In this document: positions 27,358 to 35,651 of the stretch, in pieces
How the letters are laid out: every line of letters begins with the position of its first letter
How positions within the stretch are numbered: position 1 is the first letter of the stretch
DNA from: Sediminibacillus massiliensis
Lineage (GTDB): Bacteria; Bacillota; Bacilli; Bacillales; Amphibacillaceae
Length of the DNA: 64,000 bases
Assembly (NCBI RefSeq): GCF_900156915.1
Contig: NZ_LT732535.1
Location: 3,353,477 to 3,417,476 of the forward strand
Reading direction: 5' to 3'
The notes under the pieces: model-generated
What the model was told of the DNA's origin: nothing
The model's database searches: none
The model's input: only the letters and a program-made list of their open reading frames with translations
Translations under genes and position numbers: made by a program

Positions 27358-28047
27358 ATGATCAATTTTAATGGCTTCAACTTTGGCGGCCTGTTTGATG
27401 TAGAATTGGCTTTGGAAAATCTGCCATTTATTCTCGGCGGTTTACCGATGACGGTTGCAGTCTCTTTTGCAGGCATGGCTTTAGGTCTCGTTTTGGGTTT
27501 GTTTTTGGCTTTAGGGCGTGGATCGGATAAGAAGCTGTTGAGATGGCCTTCTCGCGTCTATATATCGTTTATGAGAGGCACCCCGATTTTGGTTTTTTTA
27601 TTCATTCTTTATTTTGGGCTGCCTGTCGTAGGCATAGAAATGACGGCATATGTAGCGGCGGTGCTTGGTTTTGGATTGAACAGCGCTGCTTATATTGCCG
27701 AAGTCAACCGATCGGCGATCAATAGTATCCCTAAAGGTCAATGGGAGTCCGCACATGCGCTGGGGTTCAGCTACTGGCAGACACTGCGAAGAATTATTCT
27801 TCCCCAGGCTACAAGAATTGCAATTCCACCGTTGACTAATATTTTTCTTGATATTGTCAAGGCGACATCGCTTGCTGCAGTAATTACTGTACCGGAACTG
27901 TTTCAAAAAGCGCAGATAGCTGGAGGGAGAACCTTTGATACGATGACCATGTACGTACTGGTTGCCTTTATTTACTGGCCGCTCTGTGGCGTTATCTCTT
28001 TTGTGCAGGATCGTTTGGAAAAAAGATACAACAAGTTTATAAAATAG
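27358..28047 (+). CDS. Amino-acid ABC transporter permease
   Basis: A 229-residue HisM/GlnP-type integral membrane subunit with five or so helices. The EAA loop, which docks the ATPase, is visible as INSIPKGQWESAHALGFSYWQTLRRIILPQA near residues 120-150. It follows the binding protein gene by 9 bp and is then closed by a strong terminator. No ATP-binding subunit lies in this operon or elsewhere in the window, so it must borrow one or use a distant gene. Confidence 0.93.
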   Translation: MINFNGFNFGGLFDVELALENLPFILGGLPMTVAVSFAGMALGLVLGLFLALGRGSDKKLLRWPSRVYISFMRGTPILVFLFILYFGLPVVGIEMTAYVAAVLGFGLNSAAYIAEVNRSAINSIPKGQWESAHALGFSYWQTLRRIILPQATRIAIPPLTNIFLDIVKATSLAAVITVPELFQKAQIAGGRTFDTMTMYVLVAFIYWPLCGVISFVQDRLEKRYNKFIK

Positions 28048-28058
28048 TTTTCACTTAC

Positions 28059-28100
28059 TAAAAAGCTTGTATTGATTACTGATCAGTACAAGCTTTTTTT
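28059..28100 (+). terminator. Terminator after the ABC permease gene
   Basis: AAAAAGCTTGTA and TACAAGCTTTTTTT form a long stem with loop, 12 bp past the stop codon. It confirms that the operon ends without an ATPase gene. Confidence 0.88.
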
Positions 28101-28207
28101 GCTATGGGATGTCTGGTAACGGCGCTTTGGAAGGATTTCGGTAAAGAGGAAAAGAAGAAACAGGAAACGGTTAAGAGTTGGCAAAAGTTCTTAACCATTC
28201 CCTGTTT

Positions 28208-29374
28208 TCAGGCAGTTGCTCCTTTTGCGGTTTTATTAGCAGTAATCGCGATGAAGACAACGAACAACATGCCCATGATCACATAAAAGAAAGAAGTGTC
28301 TGGGAATAAATCGATAAATACCCCGCCTAAGTAAGGTCCGGAGATGCTTCCCAAACTAAAAGCGATTCCGCACATAATATTCCCTGCTGGCAGCAAGGTT
28401 TTCGGTAATATATCTGTCAAATAAGAAATACCAAGCGAATAGACGGAACCTACGAGCATTCCGGCCAGAGTAAATGTGATAAACAACCATACTGTCGACC
28501 TTTCGGTAAGGGCTGCTATAAGAAAGGTAATGCTACCCAACGACATAACCGCCATCAAAAGTTTTTTGCGGCCGATTTTATCACTTAGTATGCCAAGAGG
28601 TATTTGCGTAATCAGACTGCTAGCGGCAAAGCAAGGAATGATAAGAGACAATGTATCTATTTCATGGCCGATTCTCAAGCCATAGACAGGGAATATTCCA
28701 TTCAGCGTGGCTTCCAGAAAGCCATAACTAAAGGGAGGCAGTAATGCTACCCATGCCAACTTCCATGTTTGAATAAATCGTCCAAAGGAAGACCTTGCAA
28801 CAGATGCTCCCTCTTCTTCAGCCTGCGGCCAGTCATTCCGCACAAAAAACATCGATATCCAGACAAGGAAGCAAAGGCTGGCTGATACGATAAACGGCAA
28901 GCTCTCATTCACCGCCAACAACCTGGTCATCATCGGACCGAACGAAAAGCCAAGACTGAAAAATAACCCATAGTAAGCAATGTTCCTGCCGCGACGTTCA
29001 GGAGCAGAGGTGGAGGTTATCCAAGTTTGCGTCCCGAAATGAAGCATGTGGTCTCCAATGCCGACAAGAATGCGAAGGATAAACCAAAACCATAAAGTTT
29101 GCCATAGCGGGAAAAAGAACAGGCTGACAAAGACAAGCATGCCTCCTGCGAGAATGATCGGTTTGTATCCCAGTTTCTGCATCGGTTTTTCCATGAACGG
29201 TGATGCTATGAGTACTCCTATGTACAACCCAGTTGCATGGAGTCCGTTCACCGATGAGGGGACGCCGTTTTGTTCCAATATAATTGCTAAAAGAGGAAGT
29301 AGCATCCCTTGAGAGAAACCCGAGATGGTTACGAGAGCAATTAATATAATAAAGCGAGTTCTGTGATTAGCCAA
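28208..29374 (-). CDS. yfkF: MFS transporter YfkF
   Basis: A 388-residue, 12-helix major facilitator. The TTG start at 29374 follows GAGGGGGATGG; the open frame to 29446 has no ribosome binding site. MFS marks include PFMEKPMQKLGYKPIILAGG, the loop 2-3 region, and GILSDKIGRKKLLM, the loop 8-9 repeat. Several DHA1-type exporters look like this. Position next to the yfkJIH genes and YfkD suggests the B. subtilis YfkF orthologue. The substrate is unknown. Confidence 0.85.
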   Translation of the reverse strand: MANHRTRFIILIALVTISGFSQGMLLPLLAIILEQNGVPSSVNGLHATGLYIGVLIASPFMEKPMQKLGYKPIILAGGMLVFVSLFFFPLWQTLWFWFILRILVGIGDHMLHFGTQTWITSTSAPERRGRNIAYYGLFFSLGFSFGPMMTRLLAVNESLPFIVSASLCFLVWISMFFVRNDWPQAEEEGASVARSSFGRFIQTWKLAWVALLPPFSYGFLEATLNGIFPVYGLRIGHEIDTLSLIIPCFAASSLITQIPLGILSDKIGRKKLLMAVMSLGSITFLIAALTERSTVWLFITFTLAGMLVGSVYSLGISYLTDILPKTLLPAGNIMCGIAFSLGSISGPYLGGVFIDLFPDTSFFYVIMGMLFVVFIAITANKTAKGATA

Positions 29375-29498
29375 GATTCCATCCCCCTCTTCATCTATTT
29401 TTTCTTCACATCTATTCAATGTAATCTTCTTCCATGGAAAGGTCAATCTTTATACAATTACTTGCACCATCGAATCCCTGTTATTGCACAAAATATAT

Positions 29499-29844
29499 AA
29501 TCTACGACATAACTAACTTCACTTAACGGGACTTCCTCCCATCCTTTTCGTATTGAGTGGTAATCCAGCGCTGCGGAAAAACACTCGCTTTCCGTGGGGA
29601 ACGCTTTAGCCTCCTCGGGAAAAGCGCCCTGCGGGGTCTTCAGACTGTTCCTTTCCCACTGGAGTCTCGCATTTTTCCGCAGCTTGGTATAGTTTTTCTG
29701 ATTAGGTGAGAAGTGATCCTGCAATGTGTCTAATATGTTCTCTAACAGAGATGGAGAAATCTTTACCAGCGAGTGGCATACCACTCATTTTAATCAGAAA
29801 GAGAGGAAGTCTCCCGAGAATGAACTTTTACTATGTCCTAGTTC
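29499..29844 (+). mobile_element. MITE-like non-coding element, copy D
   Basis: About 346 bp. The left end CTACGACATAACT and right end ACTATGTCCTAGTT are inverted relatives of the family terminal repeat. Inside, the GGGACTTCCTCC side mirrors GGAAGTCTCCC. The block CTGCGGGGTCTTCAGACTGT is shared, inverted, with the right half of the 21070 element. No coding content. Confidence 0.78.
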
Positions 29845-29991
29845 CTCTCTACTCTGGATTTGAAATTCTGGTGTGTGTTGGATTGGTAACTGAAATGAAA
29901 GAGGAGTTTTATACAAAAATGTAGTTAAAATATTGCCAGACAGGGAAAAATAATGGAAATAGGTTTTATTTATATTTTGAGGAGGGGTGTT

Positions 29992-30381
29992 GTGGATTTT
30001 TATTTGAAGGAACAGGGTGTGTGTACTTCGTTTCCATATGGCCAATTGAATATTTCCGGGAATGAAGATTATGGATTCCGGCCGTACCAATTGATGGTCG
30101 CCTCCATAGCAGGGTGTAGTGCCTCTGTCTTTCGCAAGATCCTGGAAAAGCAAAAGTTAAACGTGGAAGAATGGCATATATCCGCAGAAGTAGAACGAAA
30201 TCCAGAAGAAGCCAACCGAATTGACAGAATTCACCTCCGTTATATAGTTAAAGGCAAACAGCTGGATCGGGCTAAACTGGAAAAGAATTTGGCAATCTCC
30301 AGAAAAAACTGTTCCATGATCCGCTCCGTGGAAAATAGTATCGATATCGAAGAGAGCCTCGATTATATTGATTTGGACTGA
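29992..30381 (+). CDS. OsmC/Ohr-family protein
   Basis: A 129-residue protein of the OsmC superfamily, thiol peroxidases that detoxify organic hydroperoxides. The first catalytic Cys lies in MVASIAGCSASVFRKILEKQ and the second in ISRKNCSMIRSVENSIDI near the C-terminus. The family's usual helix between them is present. The GTG at 29992, with GGAGGGG upstream, is preferred to the ATG at 29953. It is closer to the YhfA-like OsmC subgroup than to Ohr by length and Cys context. It stands alone. Confidence 0.88.
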   Translation: MDFYLKEQGVCTSFPYGQLNISGNEDYGFRPYQLMVASIAGCSASVFRKILEKQKLNVEEWHISAEVERNPEEANRIDRIHLRYIVKGKQLDRAKLEKNLAISRKNCSMIRSVENSIDIEESLDYIDLD

Positions 30382-30448
30382 ATAGTAAAGCATGTGTGTG
30401 AATATCGACGAAAGGGATTTCAGCCGAGAGACGATAGTGTTAAAATAA

Positions 30449-30486
30449 AAAGGGCCTTATCTCGATACGGATAAGTGTCCTTTTTT
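30449..30486 (+). terminator. Terminator after the OsmC gene
   Basis: AAAGGGCCTTATC and GATAAGTGTCCTTT form an imperfect stem followed by T residues. Confidence 0.7.
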
Positions 30487-30523
30487 ATGCACTTATATTT
30501 AAGGGAATTAAAGGAGAAGAATC

Positions 30524-31135
30524 ATGAATAAGCAGATAAAAGTGAGAATCTTGTTCTTTTTAGCAGGCTTGATTGTATTATCGTTCGGTATCAGTCTCAC
30601 AATAACCGCTGATCTGGGAATCGGAGCCTGGGATGCCGTCAATGTCGCATTATCTTCTCTTACCGGGCTTACAGTTGGGAACTGGGTCATTATCATCGGG
30701 CTTCTTTTGATTGCAATAAATGCGCTAATCGCAAGAGAGAGACCTGATTACCTGGCGTTAGTTACCATTTTTACTATTGGACTTATGATCGACTTTTGGT
30801 TGATCATGATCATGGATGGCTGGACCAGTGATATTTTCTGGGTTAAAGCAGCCATGCTGATCGGCGGGATTTTGATCATCGGTTTTGGGGTATCGATGTA
30901 CCTGCAGCCAAAGTTATCCTTGAACCCAGTCGACGGTTTGATGGTTGCATTGCAGAAGCGTTGGAGCTTCACCATTGCAACAGCAAAGACACTGACAGAA
31001 TGCCTTGCACTTTTATTGGCGCTTTTGCTTGGTGGCCCGATAGGAATAGGGACTATTATGATTCTGCTGTTTATAGGTCCTTCCATTCAGTTTTTCGAGC
31101 CAAAAGCACAACGGCTCATGAATTCTTTTATGTAA
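30524..31135 (+). CDS. YczE/YitT-type integral membrane protein
   Basis: A 203-residue protein with about five helices. The motifs VLSFGISLTITADLGIGAWD and SMYLQPKLSLNPVDGLMVAL are typical of the YczE/YyaS/YitT group, whose B. subtilis member YczE influences surfactin and other peptide synthetases by an unknown mechanism. An AAAGGAGAAG site precedes the ATG. It has no clear partner genes; the YfkD gene follows 84 bp later. Confidence 0.85.
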   Translation: MNKQIKVRILFFLAGLIVLSFGISLTITADLGIGAWDAVNVALSSLTGLTVGNWVIIIGLLLIAINALIARERPDYLALVTIFTIGLMIDFWLIMIMDGWTSDIFWVKAAMLIGGILIIGFGVSMYLQPKLSLNPVDGLMVALQKRWSFTIATAKTLTECLALLLALLLGGPIGIGTIMILLFIGPSIQFFEPKAQRLMNSFM

Positions 31136-31219
31136 TCAGACCGAAATTCCGCCTTTTTGTTGAATAACAAACGTGTGCTCCGAAAATACTAAGCAAAAAC
31201 CCGAAAGGATTGGGGCACA

Positions 31220-32026
31220 ATGTATAACAAAAAAATAGCCTGGATAGTTTTCCTTGCCGTCCTGGCGGTGTTCATGCCGTTTCAAACACTACAGGCAGAG
31301 GAAGCTGAACATAAATCGGATAAAGATAAAGTGGAAGTTCCCAACCATGTCTTGAATATATCCAAAGAAAACACTTATCCTAATTCTTCAAGAGATGAAG
31401 CTGTACTAGAACCGAGTGATTTGGTGAAGGAGCTTGTCGAGGAGTCGAAAATCAACATTGAGAATCCGGAATTAATCAAGCTTTTGAATGAAACTACTTT
31501 AAAGCCGTCTCCTCTTGCGATTGGTTACCGTGGACTGATTTATATGGGGCATTGGCCGCTTAATTACGAATCGCAAGAAACTAATTTGAATTGGGAGTTT
31601 CAAAAGATAAATGTAAATCAATTGAACAATTTAGGTGGTAATAACCAGAAGAACATGAGTTACAACCAAGAAGAAGAAAAGCATGTCAAAGGGGCACTTA
31701 CCGCAAAAATAAATAATGCCGACCAAGTAAAAAGAATGATGCTGTTAAAAGCTAAGAAACATACGAACCTGCCGTTATCGTTTCATACTGTATTCGGGGA
31801 AGGAACCAAAAAAGAGAATTCTTATGGTATACCTGTTAAGAAAATCGGCAACTTAACGGCATATGCACCTGCTGTAAACGAAAAGGGCCAGGTTACTTTC
31901 GGGGAAGTTTATCTGGAACTTAAAGGCTCGAACAAACGGATTGTAGTGAAGAATGTGACCAAACAAGGAGTGGGAGCCTGGATCCCAATCCAAGATCATG
32001 TTTCTTTCTCTTTCCAATTGAAATAA
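31220..32026 (+). CDS. yfkD: YfkD family exported protein
   Basis: A 268-residue secreted or surface protein with a signal peptide (IAWIVFLAVLAVFMPFQTLQ, cleavage near QAEEA). The body matches Bacillus YfkD: PNHVLNISKENTYPNSS, IYMGHWPLNYES, GALTAKI, LTAYAPAVNEKGQVTFGEVY and VGAWIPIQDHVSFSFQL. The gene is paired with yfkEF in B. subtilis; its function is unknown. The start follows GAAAGGATTGGGG. A terminator lies directly after. Confidence 0.9.
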   Translation: MYNKKIAWIVFLAVLAVFMPFQTLQAEEAEHKSDKDKVEVPNHVLNISKENTYPNSSRDEAVLEPSDLVKELVEESKINIENPELIKLLNETTLKPSPLAIGYRGLIYMGHWPLNYESQETNLNWEFQKINVNQLNNLGGNNQKNMSYNQEEEKHVKGALTAKINNADQVKRMMLLKAKKHTNLPLSFHTVFGEGTKKENSYGIPVKKIGNLTAYAPAVNEKGQVTFGEVYLELKGSNKRIVVKNVTKQGVGAWIPIQDHVSFSFQLK

Positions 32027-32028
32027 CA

Positions 32029-32062
32029 GAGAAAAAGCATTCGGCCAAACGGATGCTTTTTT
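32029..32062 (+). terminator. Terminator after yfkD
   Basis: AAAAAGCATTCG and CGGATGCTTTTTT pair around a GCCAAA loop. Confidence 0.85.
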
Positions 32063-32184
32063 GTTGGTATTCCTACATGAAAAAAATATCCCGGTAAACA
32101 ATAAGCAGGAGAGAGCACGGTTGGACATTCCTGCCCATTTCCTTTAGTATGTAATGGCATTTAAATTTAAAAGGGGTTATAAAC

Positions 32185-32334
32185 ATGGCAAATGAAGAGA
32201 GAATCGCACAGCTGAAACAGCAATTGGAAGGCTTCATGACAAGACTTGATAACATGGATCCGGAAGAAACATCGGTGGAGGATATCGATCAGCTTATCCA
32301 TATACTGGAGTCAATGGAAGAAAAATTGCGTTAA
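32185..32334 (+). CDS. SE1561 family small protein
   Basis: A 49-residue acidic helical protein, MANEERIAQLKQQLEGFMTR then LDNMDPEETSVEDIDQLIHI. It fits the SE1561 family of staphylococci and bacilli, which has no assigned function. The AAAAGGGG ribosome binding site lies about eight bases before the ATG. It is a single-gene unit closed by a terminator. Confidence 0.8.
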   Translation: MANEERIAQLKQQLEGFMTRLDNMDPEETSVEDIDQLIHILESMEEKLR

Positions 32335-32345
32335 CAAAATAGACA

Positions 32346-32374
32346 TCCGGCTATTTTGCCGGTTGATTTTTTTT
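32346..32374 (+). terminator. Terminator after the SE1561 gene
   Basis: CCGGC-tatttt-GCCGG followed by TTGATTTTTTTT. Confidence 0.8.
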
Positions 32375-32450
32375 GATTCATACTTTACTATGGTAAAGTG
32401 GTAGAGAGTTAAAGAGATTATTGATCAATCATCAAGAAGGAGCGTGCGAA

Positions 32451-33758
32451 ATGGCTTTTGCTGTTATTATTTCCGTATTGGTAATGACCATTTTAAGCTT
32501 GTTGCGTGTGAATGTAATTATTGCGATTATCATTGCATCTATTACCGCAGGTCTCATGTCCGGAATGAGCCTTAGTGATACAGTCGAAATGCTTGTAGCC
32601 GGGATGGGTGGACAATCCAGTACCGCATTAAGTTATATTTTATTAGGTGCCTTCGCGGTATCAATCAGTTACACGGGTATAACGAACTTATTAGTAAATT
32701 ATCTTATCAAGGTATTAACTGGAAAGAAAACAATCATGCTGTTGGCAATCGCCGGTATTGCTTCTCTATCCCAGAACGCAATCCCTGTGCATATTGCTTT
32801 TATTCCAATACTCATCCCTCCATTGCTGAAGTTGTTTGATGAAATGAAGGTTGACCGGCGTGGGGTGGCAACTGCATTGACATTTGGTTTAAAAGCCCCG
32901 TATCTAATGATTCCGCTGGGGTTCGGGCTGATCTTTCATCAGACCATCGTTAACGGGATGACACAAAATGGGGCAGACATCACTGTCTCCGAGGTAGCTT
33001 TATCGATGCTTATTCCGGGTTCCGGTATGATTGTCGGATTGTTGGTAGCAGTATTCTTCAGTTATCGGAAAGGCAGAGAGCCAATCCAGCTTGATGAGGC
33101 TACAGAAGTTACTGCCGAAACAGAACAGACAACAACATCTTTCACTATGCAGCATTTTTTGACGTTGGTTGCCATCGTAGCAGCCCTTGTTGTCCAACTT
33201 GTTACTGATAACTTAATTATAGGTGCATTGACAGGTTTGATTCTGATGTTCTTGTTCTTTGTCGTACCGTTCAAAAGAGGGGACAGAGTTGTCAGTGAGG
33301 GTATTTCCATGATGGGAACAATCGCTTTTGTGATGTTGGTCGCATCTGGTTTTGGCCATATCCTGCAAGAGACTGGTTCAGTAAGCAGTCTTGTCGAATT
33401 TTCATCCGACGTGTTGGGGGATAACCAGGCGGTAATTGCTTTTGTCTTACTGTTAGTCGGTTTGCTTGTCACCATGGGTATAGGTTCTTCGTTCGGAACA
33501 ATCCCCATTCTTGCAGCCCTTTATGTACCGATTTGTGTTGCTGCCGGATTTTCGCCAATGGCAATTGCGGCTTTGATAGGTACTGCCGGAGCACTTGGTG
33601 ACGCAGGTTCTCCTGCTTCAGACAGTACCCTTGGACCCACCTCGGGATTGAACGCCGATGGCAGACACCACCATATTTGGGACACTTGCGTCCCGACATT
33701 TATCCACTATAATATTCCGCTATTCTTGTTTGGCTGGATTGCAGCAATCATTTTATAG
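32451..33758 (+). CDS. yuiF: YuiF-like Na+/H+ antiporter family protein
   Basis: A 435-residue, roughly 11-helix transporter of the NhaC-like superfamily, close in length to B. subtilis YuiF. Conserved features include SQNAIPVHIAFIPILIPPLL, GLKAPYLMIPLGFGLIFHQT, and the C-terminal GTAGALGDAGSPASDSTLGP with the DGRHHHIWDTCVPTF block. The start at 32451 follows AAGGAGCG; the ATG at 32421 has no site. YuiF-type proteins have also been linked to amino-acid uptake, so the ion-exchange role is by homology only. Monocistronic. Confidence 0.88.
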   Translation: MAFAVIISVLVMTILSLLRVNVIIAIIIASITAGLMSGMSLSDTVEMLVAGMGGQSSTALSYILLGAFAVSISYTGITNLLVNYLIKVLTGKKTIMLLAIAGIASLSQNAIPVHIAFIPILIPPLLKLFDEMKVDRRGVATALTFGLKAPYLMIPLGFGLIFHQTIVNGMTQNGADITVSEVALSMLIPGSGMIVGLLVAVFFSYRKGREPIQLDEATEVTAETEQTTTSFTMQHFLTLVAIVAALVVQLVTDNLIIGALTGLILMFLFFVVPFKRGDRVVSEGISMMGTIAFVMLVASGFGHILQETGSVSSLVEFSSDVLGDNQAVIAFVLLLVGLLVTMGIGSSFGTIPILAALYVPICVAAGFSPMAIAALIGTAGALGDAGSPASDSTLGPTSGLNADGRHHHIWDTCVPTFIHYNIPLFLFGWIAAIIL

Positions 33759-33764
33759 CACCCA

Positions 33765-33800
33765 ATGCCGGTAATGTGATCAGTACCGGCAATTTTTTTT
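33765..33800 (+). terminator. Terminator after yuiF
   Basis: TGCCGGTA and TACCGGCA stem followed by eight T. Confidence 0.9.
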
Positions 33801-33887
33801 ACAGGAGAACCATTATTTAGCGTGCGCTTGAGCGGTATAAATCACCCAGCCCGACAAAAGATAAACAAAAAAAGTCAGGAGATAAAG

Positions 33888-34679
33888 ATGAAGACTCAAT
33901 TGTTTATCTGTATGTCAGTTATAGTTGTTTTACTAACAGCCCCTTCTTGGACACCTTCTGCAGCAGGATATGGATGGGGATTTAAAAAGAGTACGGAGCA
34001 CCAACCGCCGGAAGTAGGAATGTACGGGCAAATCCTTGAAGAAAACGGCGGATATTATCTTGATAAGTCCGGTGATAAAGTCGTTTACTTAACATTTGAT
34101 AACGGCTATGAAAAAGGCTATACAGGAAAGATTCTTGATGTACTGAAAAAAGAGGATGTGCCGGCGACTTTCTTTGTTACCGGTCATTATGTGGAAAGCA
34201 GTCCCGAATTGGTCAAGCGCATGGTAAAGGATGGGCATATTGTCGGAAACCATTCCTATTATCACCCTGATTTTACGACATTATCGAAGCAGGGAATGAG
34301 AAAAGAATTGGAGAGCTTGGAAAAGGCCGTTGCAGAAATTACTCCGCAAAAGACGATGCAATATGTACGGCCTCCGAGAGGAACTTTTACGAAAGAAAGC
34401 ATCAACTGGGCAAATGAACTTGGCTATATCCACATGTTTTGGTCGATTGCATTTGTCGATTGGCATACGGACAATCAGAAAGGCTGGAAGTCTGCCTATC
34501 AGCAAGTGGTCAATCAGATTCATCCAGGTGCTGTAATTCTTTTGCATACAGTGTCAGAAGATAATGCAGAAGCATTAGAACATCTAATTGTAGATTTGAA
34601 GAAACAAGGGTATTCTTTCAAAAGTTTAGACGAACTTGTGATGAAAGATAAAATTCCGCGTCCTATTCTCGGTTTTTAA
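33888..34679 (+). CDS. pdaA: Delta-lactam-biosynthetic polysaccharide deacetylase PdaA
   Basis: 263 residues from ATG 33888, the exact length of B. subtilis PdaA. It has a signal peptide (LFICMSVIVVLLTAPSW, cleavage near SAAG) and the NodB deacetylase domain: VYLTFDNGYEKGYT (catalytic base region), GNHSYYHPD (metal-binding His pair), PPRGTF and VILLHT. PdaA removes acetyl groups from MurNAc on the way to muramic delta-lactam in spore cortex, which is needed for germination. The CAGGAGATAAAG site selects this start. The next gene is the yfjP orthologue, as in B. subtilis. Confidence 0.94.
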   Translation: MKTQLFICMSVIVVLLTAPSWTPSAAGYGWGFKKSTEHQPPEVGMYGQILEENGGYYLDKSGDKVVYLTFDNGYEKGYTGKILDVLKKEDVPATFFVTGHYVESSPELVKRMVKDGHIVGNHSYYHPDFTTLSKQGMRKELESLEKAVAEITPQKTMQYVRPPRGTFTKESINWANELGYIHMFWSIAFVDWHTDNQKGWKSAYQQVVNQIHPGAVILLHTVSEDNAEALEHLIVDLKKQGYSFKSLDELVMKDKIPRPILGF

Positions 34680-34692
34680 GATGTTGAATGAC

Positions 34693-34720
34693 CGCGCAGC
34701 TAATTAGCTGCGTTTTTTTA
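34693..34720 (+). terminator. Terminator after pdaA
   Basis: CGCAGCTAATTAGCTGCG palindrome followed by TTTTTTT. Confidence 0.88.
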
Positions 34721-34784
34721 TGTCTTCGTATAATCAATGATCGTCTGGTATGATGAAAATTAGAGAGTAAAGGAGGATGAATCC

Positions 34785-35651
34785 ATGTGGACAGAGAAAA
34801 TAGAGCTCACATCTATTTATGATTTTGACTATATATTGAACAGGTCAACAATGGAGCCTTTAAAACGGTTGGATATGGAACAGCGTACAATCTGGATCCC
34901 TGTAGAGATAGCGGATGAAAAACATGTCGTAAAGGTACATGGGAAAGGATCAATTCAAGAACCGAAGTTTGCGATAAGCTCTGACAGCATAGCTGCAAGG
35001 GACGCATTGATTTCAGAAGTCGGTAATGTCCTGCAGTGGGATGTCGACTTTACTTCAATAAACGAACACTTTATCGGCACCAATTTGGAAAAGCTGTTCT
35101 TCGCCCATCCAGGAACCCCCATTGTCAAAGACCACGGATTATATTTTTCATTGATTAAAGGAATCATCCATCAGCAATTAAATATGAAGTTCGCTCACAC
35201 CCTTGATGCCCGTTTTGTGCAAAAATACGGCGGGCAGCATGAACAAGTCTGGTTTTATCCACGGCCGGAAACCGTTGCCCGCCTATCTTACGAAGATCTT
35301 AGAGAGCTGCAGTTCAGTCAAAGGAAAGCAGAATATGTCATTGATACATCCCGGAAAATAGTCAATGGTGAACTGGATTTGGAACAACTTGCCACAGCTT
35401 CTGACCAGGAAGTAATCGATACCTTGATCAAACTCCGGGGGATTGGTCGCTGGACTGCTGAAAATTGGCTGTTGTTTGGACTTGGACGATCCAATTTGCT
35501 TCCTAAAGCAGATATAGGCATTCAAAATGCCATGAAATTTTATTTTGAGCTTGGCAGAAAACCATCCATCCAGGAGATTGAAGAAATGTCTGAAACATGG
35601 ACACCGTATCAAAGTTATGCCTCCATGACACTATGGCGGTCCATTGAGTGA
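34785..35651 (+). CDS. yfjP: DNA-3-methyladenine glycosylase (AlkA-like, YfjP)
   Basis: A 288-residue HhH-GPD glycosylase that removes alkylated bases. The helix-hairpin-helix is LIKLRGIGRWTAENWLLFGL near residue 215, followed by the catalytic Asp in LLPKADIGIQNAMKF and the C-terminal WTPYQSYASMTLWRS, as in AlkA. The N-terminal AlkA-type domain is present. The start follows AAGGAGGATG. Linkage to pdaA mirrors the B. subtilis yfjS-yfjP area. Confidence 0.92.
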   Translation: MWTEKIELTSIYDFDYILNRSTMEPLKRLDMEQRTIWIPVEIADEKHVVKVHGKGSIQEPKFAISSDSIAARDALISEVGNVLQWDVDFTSINEHFIGTNLEKLFFAHPGTPIVKDHGLYFSLIKGIIHQQLNMKFAHTLDARFVQKYGGQHEQVWFYPRPETVARLSYEDLRELQFSQRKAEYVIDTSRKIVNGELDLEQLATASDQEVIDTLIKLRGIGRWTAENWLLFGLGRSNLLPKADIGIQNAMKFYFELGRKPSIQEIEEMSETWTPYQSYASMTLWRSIE

